Positions 10,201 to 19,959 of a stretch of 45,768 bases of DNA are shown here, piece by piece. The first letter of the stretch is position 1; every line of letters starts with the position of its first letter. The position numbers and the translations under genes are program-made. This DNA comes from Candidatus Methanophagales archaeon (GTDB lineage: Archaea; Halobacteriota; Syntropharchaeia; Alkanophagales; Methanospirareceae), in contig JAPDIG010000003.1 in assembly GCA_025966525.1 (NCBI GenBank), forward strand, positions 5,857 to 51,624, read 5' to 3'. The notes beneath the pieces were generated by a model, which was not told the origin of the DNA, made no database searches, and saw only the letters and a list, made by a program, of their open reading frames with translations.

Positions 10201-10615
10201 TGTAGCATTTGCATTCAGGTCAGCCTTACGAGCATTTTCCGAAGAAGAACTGTGGGATGGCATTCCACATAGAGGTAACGTGAAAATCATCAGTGCGCAT
10301 CCCTCTGACGGGCACCGGATGACGTTTGAGTACATCTTGAATTCGACCGGGGACGTAGTAATTCAGTCGTCAACGGACATAATAAACATCACTGCCGATA
10401 ATTACGTTTATACCTTTATAAACAAAACCACAAACGATTCGGTCACGCTCAGAGTGAAGGAAGACATATTCCCGGAACATTTCTTTGAACTGAGGACGGA
10501 GAATAAGTTGGGGACTGCAACAAAAGAGGATAAGAAGGCGTTTAAGTTGTTCTGGGGAATGCTAAGGGAAAAGGCGATGTATAAGCCAGCGGGAAAAGTT
10601 TTCGAGGAAGCGTAA
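7241..10615 (+). CDS. Secreted multidomain protein: signal peptide + NosD-like beta-helix + CbiX-like tandem chelatase halves + FmdE-like C-terminal domain
   Basis: 1124 aa; SIQDAIENADDGDTVIVHEGIYEEQLYI and VGNYWSDYVGEDTNADGIGDIPYEI (NosD-type); GILVVAHGSPRESWCKPV and IVIVGHGTDEED (CbiX-like); GAHHGKICPCVAFAFRSALRAF (FmdE-like). Confidence 0.8.
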   Translation: MNKINRKSAVVVITSVVLLGTLALSTGITSAEKMPAEELFELLSGGWDFNGTMTLSELTMPIIGTRAVILTGPTAADFVAIMEGAEEAEIGKAWWDAEKEKLAIKEGEEEPKYFDLLENGYGGTYELEEGIPEWGITEKLFCVENLTIVDGNTLAHIWVARNKTGILVAKWEATFTRTDKWHVCEGISIQDAIENADDGDTVIVHEGIYEEQLYIAKSLDLRAAEGESPEILAPEPEELESYICNFSLVPWSFIYTPIIMMDGGSDGIVVNISGFVINGSPVAAGNSEYSISGVVYYNASGIFENNEVKNIWGGVNETARPLPWNGDAVSVISNSGVAIRKNYIHNYTGDEAAGIFVYCGANATVTQNNVSSPRTSDASDQCGIEVGRCSTATVCDNIVMGHLYKDHWRYVCGISFWDSNGTIRNNTLIDNMVGICVKTGWAQASSSVTVGDNVVSVSEVGNAPGAGIMVTTHKPFFGREWIPSLTATITGNKLIGINGSGTGIVIGAIPEHKPFGMVTAKITRNIISGWDCGIKLFNTSNSTIYLNDFVNNTQSVFVNESTNIYCSPEKLGYTYEARDYKNYVGNYWSDYVGEDTNADGIGDIPYEITGDNPDIYPLMHSQENYEQIGILVVAHGSPRESWCKPVREAVENVSMGYPTELGFLEFVGELEGYNFVHEAVDKLNEQGVTKIVAVPLFMSSNSGHIAEIEYVLGLRETLPEMVAGAVEEKEPGERVVSRTRAFVEGVEMERFVISREGRYFISYTPISNGESVSAMQHRVEEEELVPVDTTAEIVLTGAIDDHSFIAQILADRAAGLCTDPTNETIVIVGHGTDEEDFFPGWVNSSESLAEKVKLILRHCKGIDIEDTRYSFVFSPDDYPENLTVRAVVENVSATSHPVVVPLMVSEGFFTGRYIPNMLLAGLDYGYPERGRRALTPHESVANWIEVTAAKELTEEFGYPTVQIYDGEELLGISLDEVGAHHGKICPCVAFAFRSALRAFSEEELWDGIPHRGNVKIISAHPSDGHRMTFEYILNSTGDVVIQSSTDIINITADNYVYTFINKTTNDSVTLRVKEDIFPEHFFELRTENKLGTATKEDKKAFKLFWGMLREKAMYKPAGKVFEEA

Positions 10616-10646
10616 GTGGCGAAAACGGGATAAAGATGTTTAATGG

Positions 10647-10690
10647 CAGATGCCTAACATAGGCGTCTGTTCTTTCTTTTTTTCTTCTTT
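10647..10690 (+). terminator. Hairpin followed by T-rich tract
   Basis: cagatgccta-aca-taggcgtctg (10-bp stem, one G:U) followed by ttctttctttttttcttcttt. Confidence 0.55.
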
Positions 10691-10791
10691 GGAAGTTCTT
10701 TCCTTTAGGGTTCCTGTTGTGAGGTCATCTAAAAATTATATTCTCTGAAAGAAGATAAGGTTTATAGCGACTACGTAATTTATAAGAAAAT

Positions 10792-11217
10792 ATGAAATTA
10801 CCATCTCGAGTAGAGGCTCTGAAGGCAGATTTTTTTCGCATGATTAAATTCTCAATCGTTGGTGTCATTGGTGCAGGGATAAACACGGGGTTCCTCTGGA
10901 TATTGACAGACCTTGCGGGGCTCTACTATCTTTTTTCTTCTGTGGTTGCGATTGAAATCGCCATAATGATGCAATTCATGATGAATGACCGGTGGACATT
11001 CAAGGATAGAAAAACCAATGATGTGGGACAATTCATTAAGCGAATTCTCAAGAGCAATTTATGGCGTTCTGGAGGATTATCTGTCAATGTTGGTGTTCTC
11101 TACCTCTTTACTGCGTACATCGGCGTATATTATCTTCTATCCAACATCTTTGGGATTATTTGCGCTTTTTCGCTAAATTATATCCTTGAAAGTCGATTGA
11201 CCTGGGGTATTGAGTAA
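10792..11217 (+). CDS. GtrA-family membrane protein
   Basis: 141 aa, four TM; FRMIKFSIVGVIGAGINTGFLWILTDLAGLYYLFSSVVAIEIAIMMQFMMNDRWTFKDR. Confidence 0.85.
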   Translation: MKLPSRVEALKADFFRMIKFSIVGVIGAGINTGFLWILTDLAGLYYLFSSVVAIEIAIMMQFMMNDRWTFKDRKTNDVGQFIKRILKSNLWRSGGLSVNVGVLYLFTAYIGVYYLLSNIFGIICAFSLNYILESRLTWGIE

Positions 11218-11273
11218 CAATGCCCGACAGACAAGAAGTTTTATTTAAATGTATCGCATTATTTATTACATAG

Positions 11274-13181
<1,908 letters not shown>

Positions 13182-13278
13182 TACTGCAATGGCGGAGATT
13201 TCTTTACTTAAAAGAAGAGGTTAATTATTAGAAGTAATATCATTAATTAAATATTTATATTAATATGATAGCCGATAA

Positions 13279-14499
13279 ATGCGCAAGGAAGTGGATGAAA
13301 TAGTAGTAGTTCCAAAGAAGGAATTGGATAAAAAAGAGGAATTAATAAAATCCTTAGAGGCTAAAGCTCAGAAGATGAAATCCGACTTCTCGAGGTATAA
13401 AGAGAGAGTTGAAGATAAAGAAGAAGCAATACGAAGAAAAGCATATAACGAATTAGCCCGTCGGCTGCTCAGCGTTGCTGATACGCTCGACCGGGCAATG
13501 GATAGCCATGAAGCAGATGGAGGTTGCGAACTCGTGGGAAAGATGCTGGAGGGAACGAGAAGCAATCTTGGGATGACCTATAATCAGTTGCTGACCGCAA
13601 TAGGAGTAACTCCAATCGCACCACTACCGGGTGAGAGGTTCAATGATGAATTGCACACCGCAATAGAAACCACACCAAACAGTTTTCTTCCTGATAAAGC
13701 CGTTGTTTCCCTGGTGAGAAAGGGGTATATGCTAAATGGCGAGCTAATCAGACCGGCTGAGGTGGTTATTTCTAAAGGAGGTGAACTTGGGGAAGCAGAG
13801 ATAAAGACTGAAACAACGCCTGTCTTATCCAAATTTATGCGCAGGATAGAGTCAAGGTTGTTCAAACGGAAGTACAAGGAATTAGAAGAAAGAGAGCGGG
13901 AATTGAGCAAAAATGAGGAAATGCTCCGAAACTCGGTTAAAGAACTCGATGCACGCGAGGAAGAGTTTAAAAAGAGGATGGAGGAATGGAGGAAACGAAA
14001 AGAGGCAGAAGAATCAAAGATTCACGAATTGGAGCAGCGCAAAGAGGTTCTGACCGCCGAACTTGAAGCGTCGAAAAGACAATTAGGCGTTATTCATGAG
14101 CATTTGAATGCGATGGATGCTAAAAAAGACAAAATGATTATTGAGAGCATTGCTTTGAACAGATATAATAAAGAGTTATTAGCAGAGAAAGAGAAGCTAT
14201 CAAATACGATAGAAGAAATGGAGAGAACAAAGGAATCTTTAAATGCAGAATTGAGTGAGATAGAAGAAAGAAAAAGGAAATGCAGCGAAGAGCTGTTAGA
14301 GATAGAGAGAGAACTGTGGAAATCGCGGGAGTCGGTAAATGCCGAATTAAGAGAGATAGAAGAAAGAAAAGCGAGGAGTATTAAGGATTTATTTAAGGTC
14401 AAAGAAGAATTACAAAAGACAAAGGAATTGTTAAATTCTGAGCTAAAAGATAAGGAAGAAGAAGAACTATCATTTATGGTGTTTGAAATGCCTTGTTAG
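13279..14499 (+). CDS. GrpE-like nucleotide exchange factor domain fused to a long C-terminal coiled coil
   Basis: 406 aa; GrpE-like core FSRYKERVEDKEEAIRRKAYNELARRLLSVADTLDRAMDS...GVTPIAPLPGERFNDELHTAIET...VVSLVRKGYMLNGELIRPAEVVISK, then ~210 aa charged coiled coil. Confidence 0.82.
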   Translation: MRKEVDEIVVVPKKELDKKEELIKSLEAKAQKMKSDFSRYKERVEDKEEAIRRKAYNELARRLLSVADTLDRAMDSHEADGGCELVGKMLEGTRSNLGMTYNQLLTAIGVTPIAPLPGERFNDELHTAIETTPNSFLPDKAVVSLVRKGYMLNGELIRPAEVVISKGGELGEAEIKTETTPVLSKFMRRIESRLFKRKYKELEERERELSKNEEMLRNSVKELDAREEEFKKRMEEWRKRKEAEESKIHELEQRKEVLTAELEASKRQLGVIHEHLNAMDAKKDKMIIESIALNRYNKELLAEKEKLSNTIEEMERTKESLNAELSEIEERKRKCSEELLEIERELWKSRESVNAELREIEERKARSIKDLFKVKEELQKTKELLNSELKDKEEEELSFMVFEMPC

Positions 14500-14511
14500 A
14501 AGGTGATAGAG

Positions 14512-16260
14512 ATGCAAAGAGAAGTAATCGGGATTGATTTTGGTACGACAAATTCGGGTGCGGCATTTATCGAATTCGATGAGCCCACGATTATAGAGAA
14601 CAATGAAGGAGAGCGTGTGACGCCCTCGGTTGTGTATTTTAAAGAAGATGGGAAGGTGGTAGTGGGAAGTGCGGCAAAGCGGAATATAATTGCAAATCCG
14701 GAGCGCACTGTAAAGTCAATCAAGAGATTTATGGGTACTGACCACCGGGTGCAAATAGGAAATGACTCATATCCGCCTGAGTATATCGGGGCGCAGATAA
14801 TAAAAAAACTCGTTCAGGACGCCGAGAAACGAGTCGGTACTTCTTTTACCGATGCTATAATAACGGTGCCTGCATATTTCATGGACCCACAGCGGCAGGC
14901 GGTTAAGGATGCGGGAGAGATTGCGGGCTTGAACGTGCTTGGAATATTAAACGAGCCAACGGCAGCAGCACTGGCTTTTGGGTTTGAAGAGGAGGAAGAG
15001 CGAAGGATTCTTGTCTATGACTTCGGCGGTGGCACATTTGACGTTTCGGTTCTTACCATAGGAGGAGGTTTCTTCGATGTTGACGCAACGAGTGGCGACA
15101 ACCATTTGGGTGGAGACGACATAGATGCACGAATCGAGGAGTTCATACTGGATAAAATAAAGGAAAAACATAAGATAGACCTGAAAAAGAAGCACGGAGA
15201 AAATCGCGCTCTGCTTCAGTCGTTGAGGGAAGAAGTAGAGCGCGTGAAGATAGAACTGTCGAGTAAGGAAAGGGCAACGGTTAATTTGCCTTTCGTTGGT
15301 AAGGGTAAACGAGGCGCACCAGTTGCATTCAGCTACGAGCTTTCGAGGCGTGAATTTACCGAGTTGATTGCGGATTTCATTGAACGGACGAGAATGCCGA
15401 TGGAACAGGCGCTTGAGGATGCTGCATTGCAGCCTGAGGACATTGACGATATCATTTTAGTTGGTGGAACCACGTTCATACCGGCGGTAAAGGGGTTTGT
15501 ACGTGATTTTTTTGGTAAAGAGCCGGAGCAGAAAGTGAACCCGATAGAAGTAGTCGCACTGGGAGCGGCAGTTGCCACCCTGAAGGAGGGCATAAAGGAG
15601 AAGGAGACACCGGGAAAAATAAGGAGACCCGTGGAAATAAGTGACGTCATCCCGCGCTCTCTCGGTATATTGACCTTTGAGGGGACGGTTCCAAAGATCA
15701 TTACGCGCAATACAAAGATTCCCATCACGCAAACGAGGTTATATACAAATGCGGTAGATTACGCAAGTGAGGGTGTAGTAGCAGTTTACCAGGGAGAAAG
15801 CTTGTATCCAGAGGAGGAAGGTTTTTTGGGCGAGTTCTTGTTTGAAATAGAGCCGAAACCGGCTGGCGAATCAAGAATTGACATATCCTTTACGGTGGGC
15901 GAGGAGTTTGGCATTTTGCACGTCACTGCGTACGATCATGACTCGGGGAATGAGCGAACAGTAAAGATGGAGGCTGTTGGCAGGCTGACAAAGGAAGAGA
16001 AGAACAAGTGGATGAAGAAAATGCTGCGGATGCATGCGATAAAGATAAAAGTAGTGAATATAGAAACAGAAGATGTTCTCCGCTACTATCTCAACCCGAT
16101 TTCGTGTATCGGAGATGTAAGGGAGGACCTGATGAGGAAAGGCATTTTAAGCGAAGGTATGGGCATTTTTTACAAGGATAATGAACTTACCGATGAGCAG
16201 CGGGTTAAGGATACAGGTATTAAGGATGGTTCTGAGCTAGAATTAAGGCAAAGGAAGTGA
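14512..16260 (+). CDS. Hsp70/DnaK-like chaperone with C-terminal ubiquitin-like domain in place of the lid
   Basis: REVIGIDFGTTNSGAAFI; LNEPTAAALAFGFEEEEERRILVYDFGGGTFDVSVL; IDDIILVGGTTFIPAV; SBD-beta present; C-terminal 73 aa read as a ubiquitin-like fold. ATG at 14512 preferred over GTG at 14503. Confidence 0.85.
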   Translation: MQREVIGIDFGTTNSGAAFIEFDEPTIIENNEGERVTPSVVYFKEDGKVVVGSAAKRNIIANPERTVKSIKRFMGTDHRVQIGNDSYPPEYIGAQIIKKLVQDAEKRVGTSFTDAIITVPAYFMDPQRQAVKDAGEIAGLNVLGILNEPTAAALAFGFEEEEERRILVYDFGGGTFDVSVLTIGGGFFDVDATSGDNHLGGDDIDARIEEFILDKIKEKHKIDLKKKHGENRALLQSLREEVERVKIELSSKERATVNLPFVGKGKRGAPVAFSYELSRREFTELIADFIERTRMPMEQALEDAALQPEDIDDIILVGGTTFIPAVKGFVRDFFGKEPEQKVNPIEVVALGAAVATLKEGIKEKETPGKIRRPVEISDVIPRSLGILTFEGTVPKIITRNTKIPITQTRLYTNAVDYASEGVVAVYQGESLYPEEEGFLGEFLFEIEPKPAGESRIDISFTVGEEFGILHVTAYDHDSGNERTVKMEAVGRLTKEEKNKWMKKMLRMHAIKIKVVNIETEDVLRYYLNPISCIGDVREDLMRKGILSEGMGIFYKDNELTDEQRVKDTGIKDGSELELRQRK

Positions 16261-16261
16261 G

Positions 16262-17431
16262 ATGGCGGAAGAGAAGAAATTTGAGGAATGGATGCGATTT
16301 TACACCTGTGATGACCCATACTGGGAAGTTCCTGCACGATACATGGATCAGTCGCGAATAGGACGGTTGGAAAAAAAGCTCGAGAAGTATGACCGACTCT
16401 ATCCGGGCTGCGTGGATGATCTGTACGATGGATTACCGACCTATTACGGGGTGCTTTGTGTATCAAAAAATGATTCGCGAGAGGTAATTGAAAAAGCGTA
16501 TGCACGAAAGAAGAAGTGCTCAGTTTATCCGGACGATGTGATTGAACGAGCATACGAGATGCTAAGTGACAAGAAGAAGCGCTCTACGTATAATGAAATT
16601 ATAAGCACGTTTCTGAAAATCATGATGGCATTCACGGCTGTTGAGAAGCGAGAGATAGCGGAGGACCATGATGACTGGTTAGAACGTGAAAAAAAGAGTG
16701 CTACAATGGGTTACATCATGGAAAATCACAGAGCGTGGCTTTACCTTTTCTATCTTGGCGCACCAACATTTTATAAAATCCTGGGTGTGAACAGAGCGAA
16801 GCTAAAAAACGGTGAAGAAGTAAAATGCAAAAAGAAGAACGTGGACCCCAGATTAGCAGAAGAGATTTGTAGAATACTGAATAATCCACAGCTAAGGTTT
16901 GAATATGATTTCATGCTTGACGAACTGAGTAAGCTTTTTGATGAAAACCCTCTTGCGAATGAACTCATACAGCACTTGCGTGGTTATGGATCATCATCAA
17001 GAAGAAAAAAAGCATTTTTAAAGGGAGAGGATGCTATGTATTTAATGCTGCTCAAATATTTTGATTATCTGGCGCGGTATGAAGAGATTATGAACGAGCA
17101 CCCGGATTGGGAGGAATATCTGGGCAAAAATAAAACGTTTTATACTGTGTTAAACCTCGATGTGGTTTCGATTCCTCCTGATAGACGAGAAGCAGAGAAT
17201 TATATCAGGCATGCATACAAGAATAAGAAGCGCACAGAAGAGGTCAATCTTGCATACAGCGTTTTAAAGAATTCCAGGCTGAGAGAGGACTATGATTGGC
17301 TGTTAAACCATCGGAAATGGGTGAGTGTGATGCATGAATTAAATTTAGAAGAGGCAAACAGTGCGCAAATAAATGAGGTGATGGAAATTGCGGATGCGGT
17401 TGTTGATACAAGAACAAAAGGTTTCTCGTGA
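16262..17431 (+). CDS. Protein with three degenerate J-domain-like repeats
   Basis: 389 aa; repeats TYYGVLCVSKNDSREVIEKAY...IERAYEMLSDKKKRSTYNEI, TFYKILGVNRAKLK...AEEICRILNNPQLRFEYDFML, TFYTVLNLDVVSIPPDRREAENYIRHAYKNKK...VNLAYSVLKNSRLREDYDWLL; no HPD between the helix II and III equivalents. Confidence 0.7.
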   Translation: MAEEKKFEEWMRFYTCDDPYWEVPARYMDQSRIGRLEKKLEKYDRLYPGCVDDLYDGLPTYYGVLCVSKNDSREVIEKAYARKKKCSVYPDDVIERAYEMLSDKKKRSTYNEIISTFLKIMMAFTAVEKREIAEDHDDWLEREKKSATMGYIMENHRAWLYLFYLGAPTFYKILGVNRAKLKNGEEVKCKKKNVDPRLAEEICRILNNPQLRFEYDFMLDELSKLFDENPLANELIQHLRGYGSSSRRKKAFLKGEDAMYLMLLKYFDYLARYEEIMNEHPDWEEYLGKNKTFYTVLNLDVVSIPPDRREAENYIRHAYKNKKRTEEVNLAYSVLKNSRLREDYDWLLNHRKWVSVMHELNLEEANSAQINEVMEIADAVVDTRTKGFS

Positions 17432-17459
17432 ATATCTGTACAATCTTGTATTACAAAGC

Positions 17460-18668
17460 TCAAAATGCTTCCTTAACACACTCTTTCGTATTGCACAACC
17501 TCGCATTCGCACCCCCACACAAAAGAGGTACGTATCGCAACATTTTACCTGAGTTTGTCAATACACAATCGTAGTTCTCAAAAGCTGGCGACACTACGAA
17601 ACATGTATCGCAAATTACCTTAACGCCGAAATTCTCTATCTTCTCTACTATTCGCTGCGTTTGAACGCTTTGCTCTATTGCACGTGCAGTAAATATGAAG
17701 AAATCTCTTCTTACTTTTCTTCTTTTACCCTCTGCCTTCAAGAGCTCGTATATACGTGTTAGTTCACACGAGGAGCAATGAGGACAGCCTACCGCTATTA
17801 CATCTGGTTCGTTGTTTTCAATATAAAACTCTTCAATATCATTTTTTTCTATCTCTATTTTCTCCTCAGATAACTTTGATTCCGTTTCTTCAGCTCCAGC
17901 CTCAACTCCTGCTTCTGGTGTTATTCCTTTTATATGATACATTCCTACGGACCCTGTTGCTCCTATCGCAGCGGATAAATGCTTCAATTCGTCTTTGCTT
18001 GGCGAAGAAACAGAGGAGGATGAAAAAAGCTCTATTAACGGTATTTTATCTCCTACAAGGTTGCCTATCAGAAATCCGAGTGCGCTGTAGTCGGCATCAG
18101 CGAGGTTGCATTTCACGCATACCCTTATCTCTGGCTCTCTGTTTTCGGGTTGGTGAAGCCCATAAGAAGGTGTTTTTCCTATTAATGCAGCAGCAAGAGC
18201 AGAAGGTGCGCCTTCCATATTCGTTCTTGCACCCAAGACCGAATTAGCATATAAAACCGCAGAAGATTCCGCCCATGCGAGATGCTCGCCCTTATCCGGT
18301 GCATTGCCAATTAGATATGGGACGCAGGTGCATTCGGCAGAGATGCCCAATTTTTTATACGCAGCAAGCACTTTTTCTTGCTTAATTGCAAAATCTATTG
18401 AGATGCCCATTTCATCCCATTTTTCTATATCCATGCCGATAGGATTTAAAGTGCTTTCGACTTTTACTGTGCCTTCAAGACTGTTTACGAACTCAAAAGC
18501 TTCGCCTATGGTTTTGTAAGATACACCAGATACGTGTGCGCTTTTTATCGGTATTAATTCAGAAGCGTGGTTTATGTCACCAATTGCGACAAGTATCTCC
18601 ATTGCCTTTTTCTTCGTCCACCCTTCCTCTCCTTCAAGTATCCGCTCTTCTTCTTTGGTGAGGTGCAT
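17460..18668 (-). CDS. Aconitase X family protein (probable large subunit of archaeal phosphomevalonate dehydratase)
   Basis: 402 aa; MHLTKEEERILEGEEGWTKKKAMEILVAIGDINHASELIPIKSAHVSGVSYKTIG; YANSVLGARTNMEG. Confidence 0.88.
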   Translation of the reverse strand: MHLTKEEERILEGEEGWTKKKAMEILVAIGDINHASELIPIKSAHVSGVSYKTIGEAFEFVNSLEGTVKVESTLNPIGMDIEKWDEMGISIDFAIKQEKVLAAYKKLGISAECTCVPYLIGNAPDKGEHLAWAESSAVLYANSVLGARTNMEGAPSALAAALIGKTPSYGLHQPENREPEIRVCVKCNLADADYSALGFLIGNLVGDKIPLIELFSSSSVSSPSKDELKHLSAAIGATGSVGMYHIKGITPEAGVEAGAEETESKLSEEKIEIEKNDIEEFYIENNEPDVIAVGCPHCSSCELTRIYELLKAEGKRRKVRRDFFIFTARAIEQSVQTQRIVEKIENFGVKVICDTCFVVSPAFENYDCVLTNSGKMLRYVPLLCGGANARLCNTKECVKEAF

Positions 18669-19069
18669 AGAGGAATAATAGATTTAATAGAACAAAACCC
18701 TTTCGGGGAAATTTAGAAGGGCTTAGCTGACACGAAAGTAGTTCCAATCATCCAATTTAGTTCCAAACTCCCACTTTTCGGGTATTACAGGCGGGTCTTT
18801 CTTGATGATTTCTTCTCCACCGCTCTTATCTCTCCCCGGTGGATGAGACAATACCGGTCCCAATTGTGATTATGCGTAAATATTTGCTTTACCGAGAGTT
18901 TAGAACCGCAAAATTGACCGACTTTTGTGGGAAGTGGAACATGCGCATCAGGTGTAACCTGGAGATAGAAGAGAAGAAAGAGTTCCATAGTTTTTACATA
19001 TACTGCTTCTATATTTATGGATTCCCTTTGAAAAGAAATATAAATATATAAATACGTAAATCAATAAAA

Positions 19070-19246
19070 ATGTTGGTGATAGCAAAAATGGTAAAAGTAT
19101 CTTTGGATTTGGAAGAAAGTTTGCATAAAGCAATAAGAAAGAGGGCAATAGACAAGGGAATAACAATGAAGGCGTATATAATTGAGCTTATCAAAAAGGG
19201 CAAAAGTGTAGAAGAAAGTGAGGCATTAGAAGAAACTGAAGAGTAG
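19070..19246 (+). CDS. Small ribbon-helix-helix (CopG/Arc-like) protein
   Basis: 58 aa translated by hand (below the ORF-track cutoff): MLVIAKMVKVSLDLEESLHKAIRKRAIDKGITMKAYIIELIKKGKSVEESEALEETEE. Confidence 0.6.
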   Translation: MLVIAKMVKVSLDLEESLHKAIRKRAIDKGITMKAYIIELIKKGKSVEESEALEETEE

Positions 19247-19438
19247 TTAGTTACGGAATAGACCGATGGGATGGTATGGACCTTTGAGGAAGAGGTATGT
19301 GAGGGTTGAAGGTATTAGAAGAGAGAGAAAGATAATTGATTATTGGATAAGTTGATAGAGGGGATGAATTAATAGGAAGTGAGAACATAAGAATACACGA
19401 AGGTACAAAAGGATTGAATACTATCGAAGGTACAATTT

Positions 19439-19466
19439 ATGTCGTATAATATAGATTATACGACAT
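19439..19466. repeat. Perfect 12-bp inverted repeat with 4-nt spacer
   Basis: atgtcgtataat-atag-attatacgacat. Confidence 0.9.
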
Positions 19467-19959
19467 GTGTTTTAAAAAACGCTCTAAAAACGCTTATTTG
19501 AAATTTAAACGATTTTTAGACCGATCAAAATATTATATGACATAGTGTATTAGAAAGGGTGTGGGATTATATGACAGGGGTTGGTGATTATAACAACTTT
19601 TATAACTTCCACCCCTTTTCAGATTTTTGAACAGTTGACATGATTGTTACAAATGATACAGGTATAATAAATGTCATGGATGTTACAAAAGATATAACCG
19701 TTACAAACTTTTTGCTTTTTCGGATGCCCGAAAGTTCTTTCATATTTGCGTTCTCAGCGAATTTTTCGTCAATCCAAAAGGGATTTTATTACAGTCACTT
19801 TTTTCTTTCGTTATATCGTAAATACAGGTTTGATTTTGTCAGTTGTAATTTTTAAACTCAATCCGCAATCATTGATGCACAAATCACAATTCCATGAATC
19901 CATAAAGAAGACCCATAAATCGGATATTTCAAGCCCCGACAACCGATATTTCACTATTT

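Noticed and set aside
14512-16260. A conjugatable ubiquitin-like modifier or a full ubiquitination operon around the Hsp70-Ubl
   Set aside because: The Ubl ends in RQRK with no diglycine, and no E1/E2/E3 or JAB protease gene is visible nearby.
17099-17107. HPD tripeptide (NEHPDWEEYLG) in the triple-J-like protein as a catalytic J-domain motif
   Set aside because: It lies before the helix-I-like TFYTVLNL of repeat 3, not between the helix II and III equivalents. A similar DHDDWLER occurs at the corresponding place before repeat 2, so it belongs to the inter-repeat linker.
18726-18860. Minus-strand C-terminal-looking peptide GGEEIIKKDPPVIPEKWEFGTKLDDWNYFRVS
   Set aside because: Could be a gene remnant, but too short to assign; recorded only as part of the decayed island.
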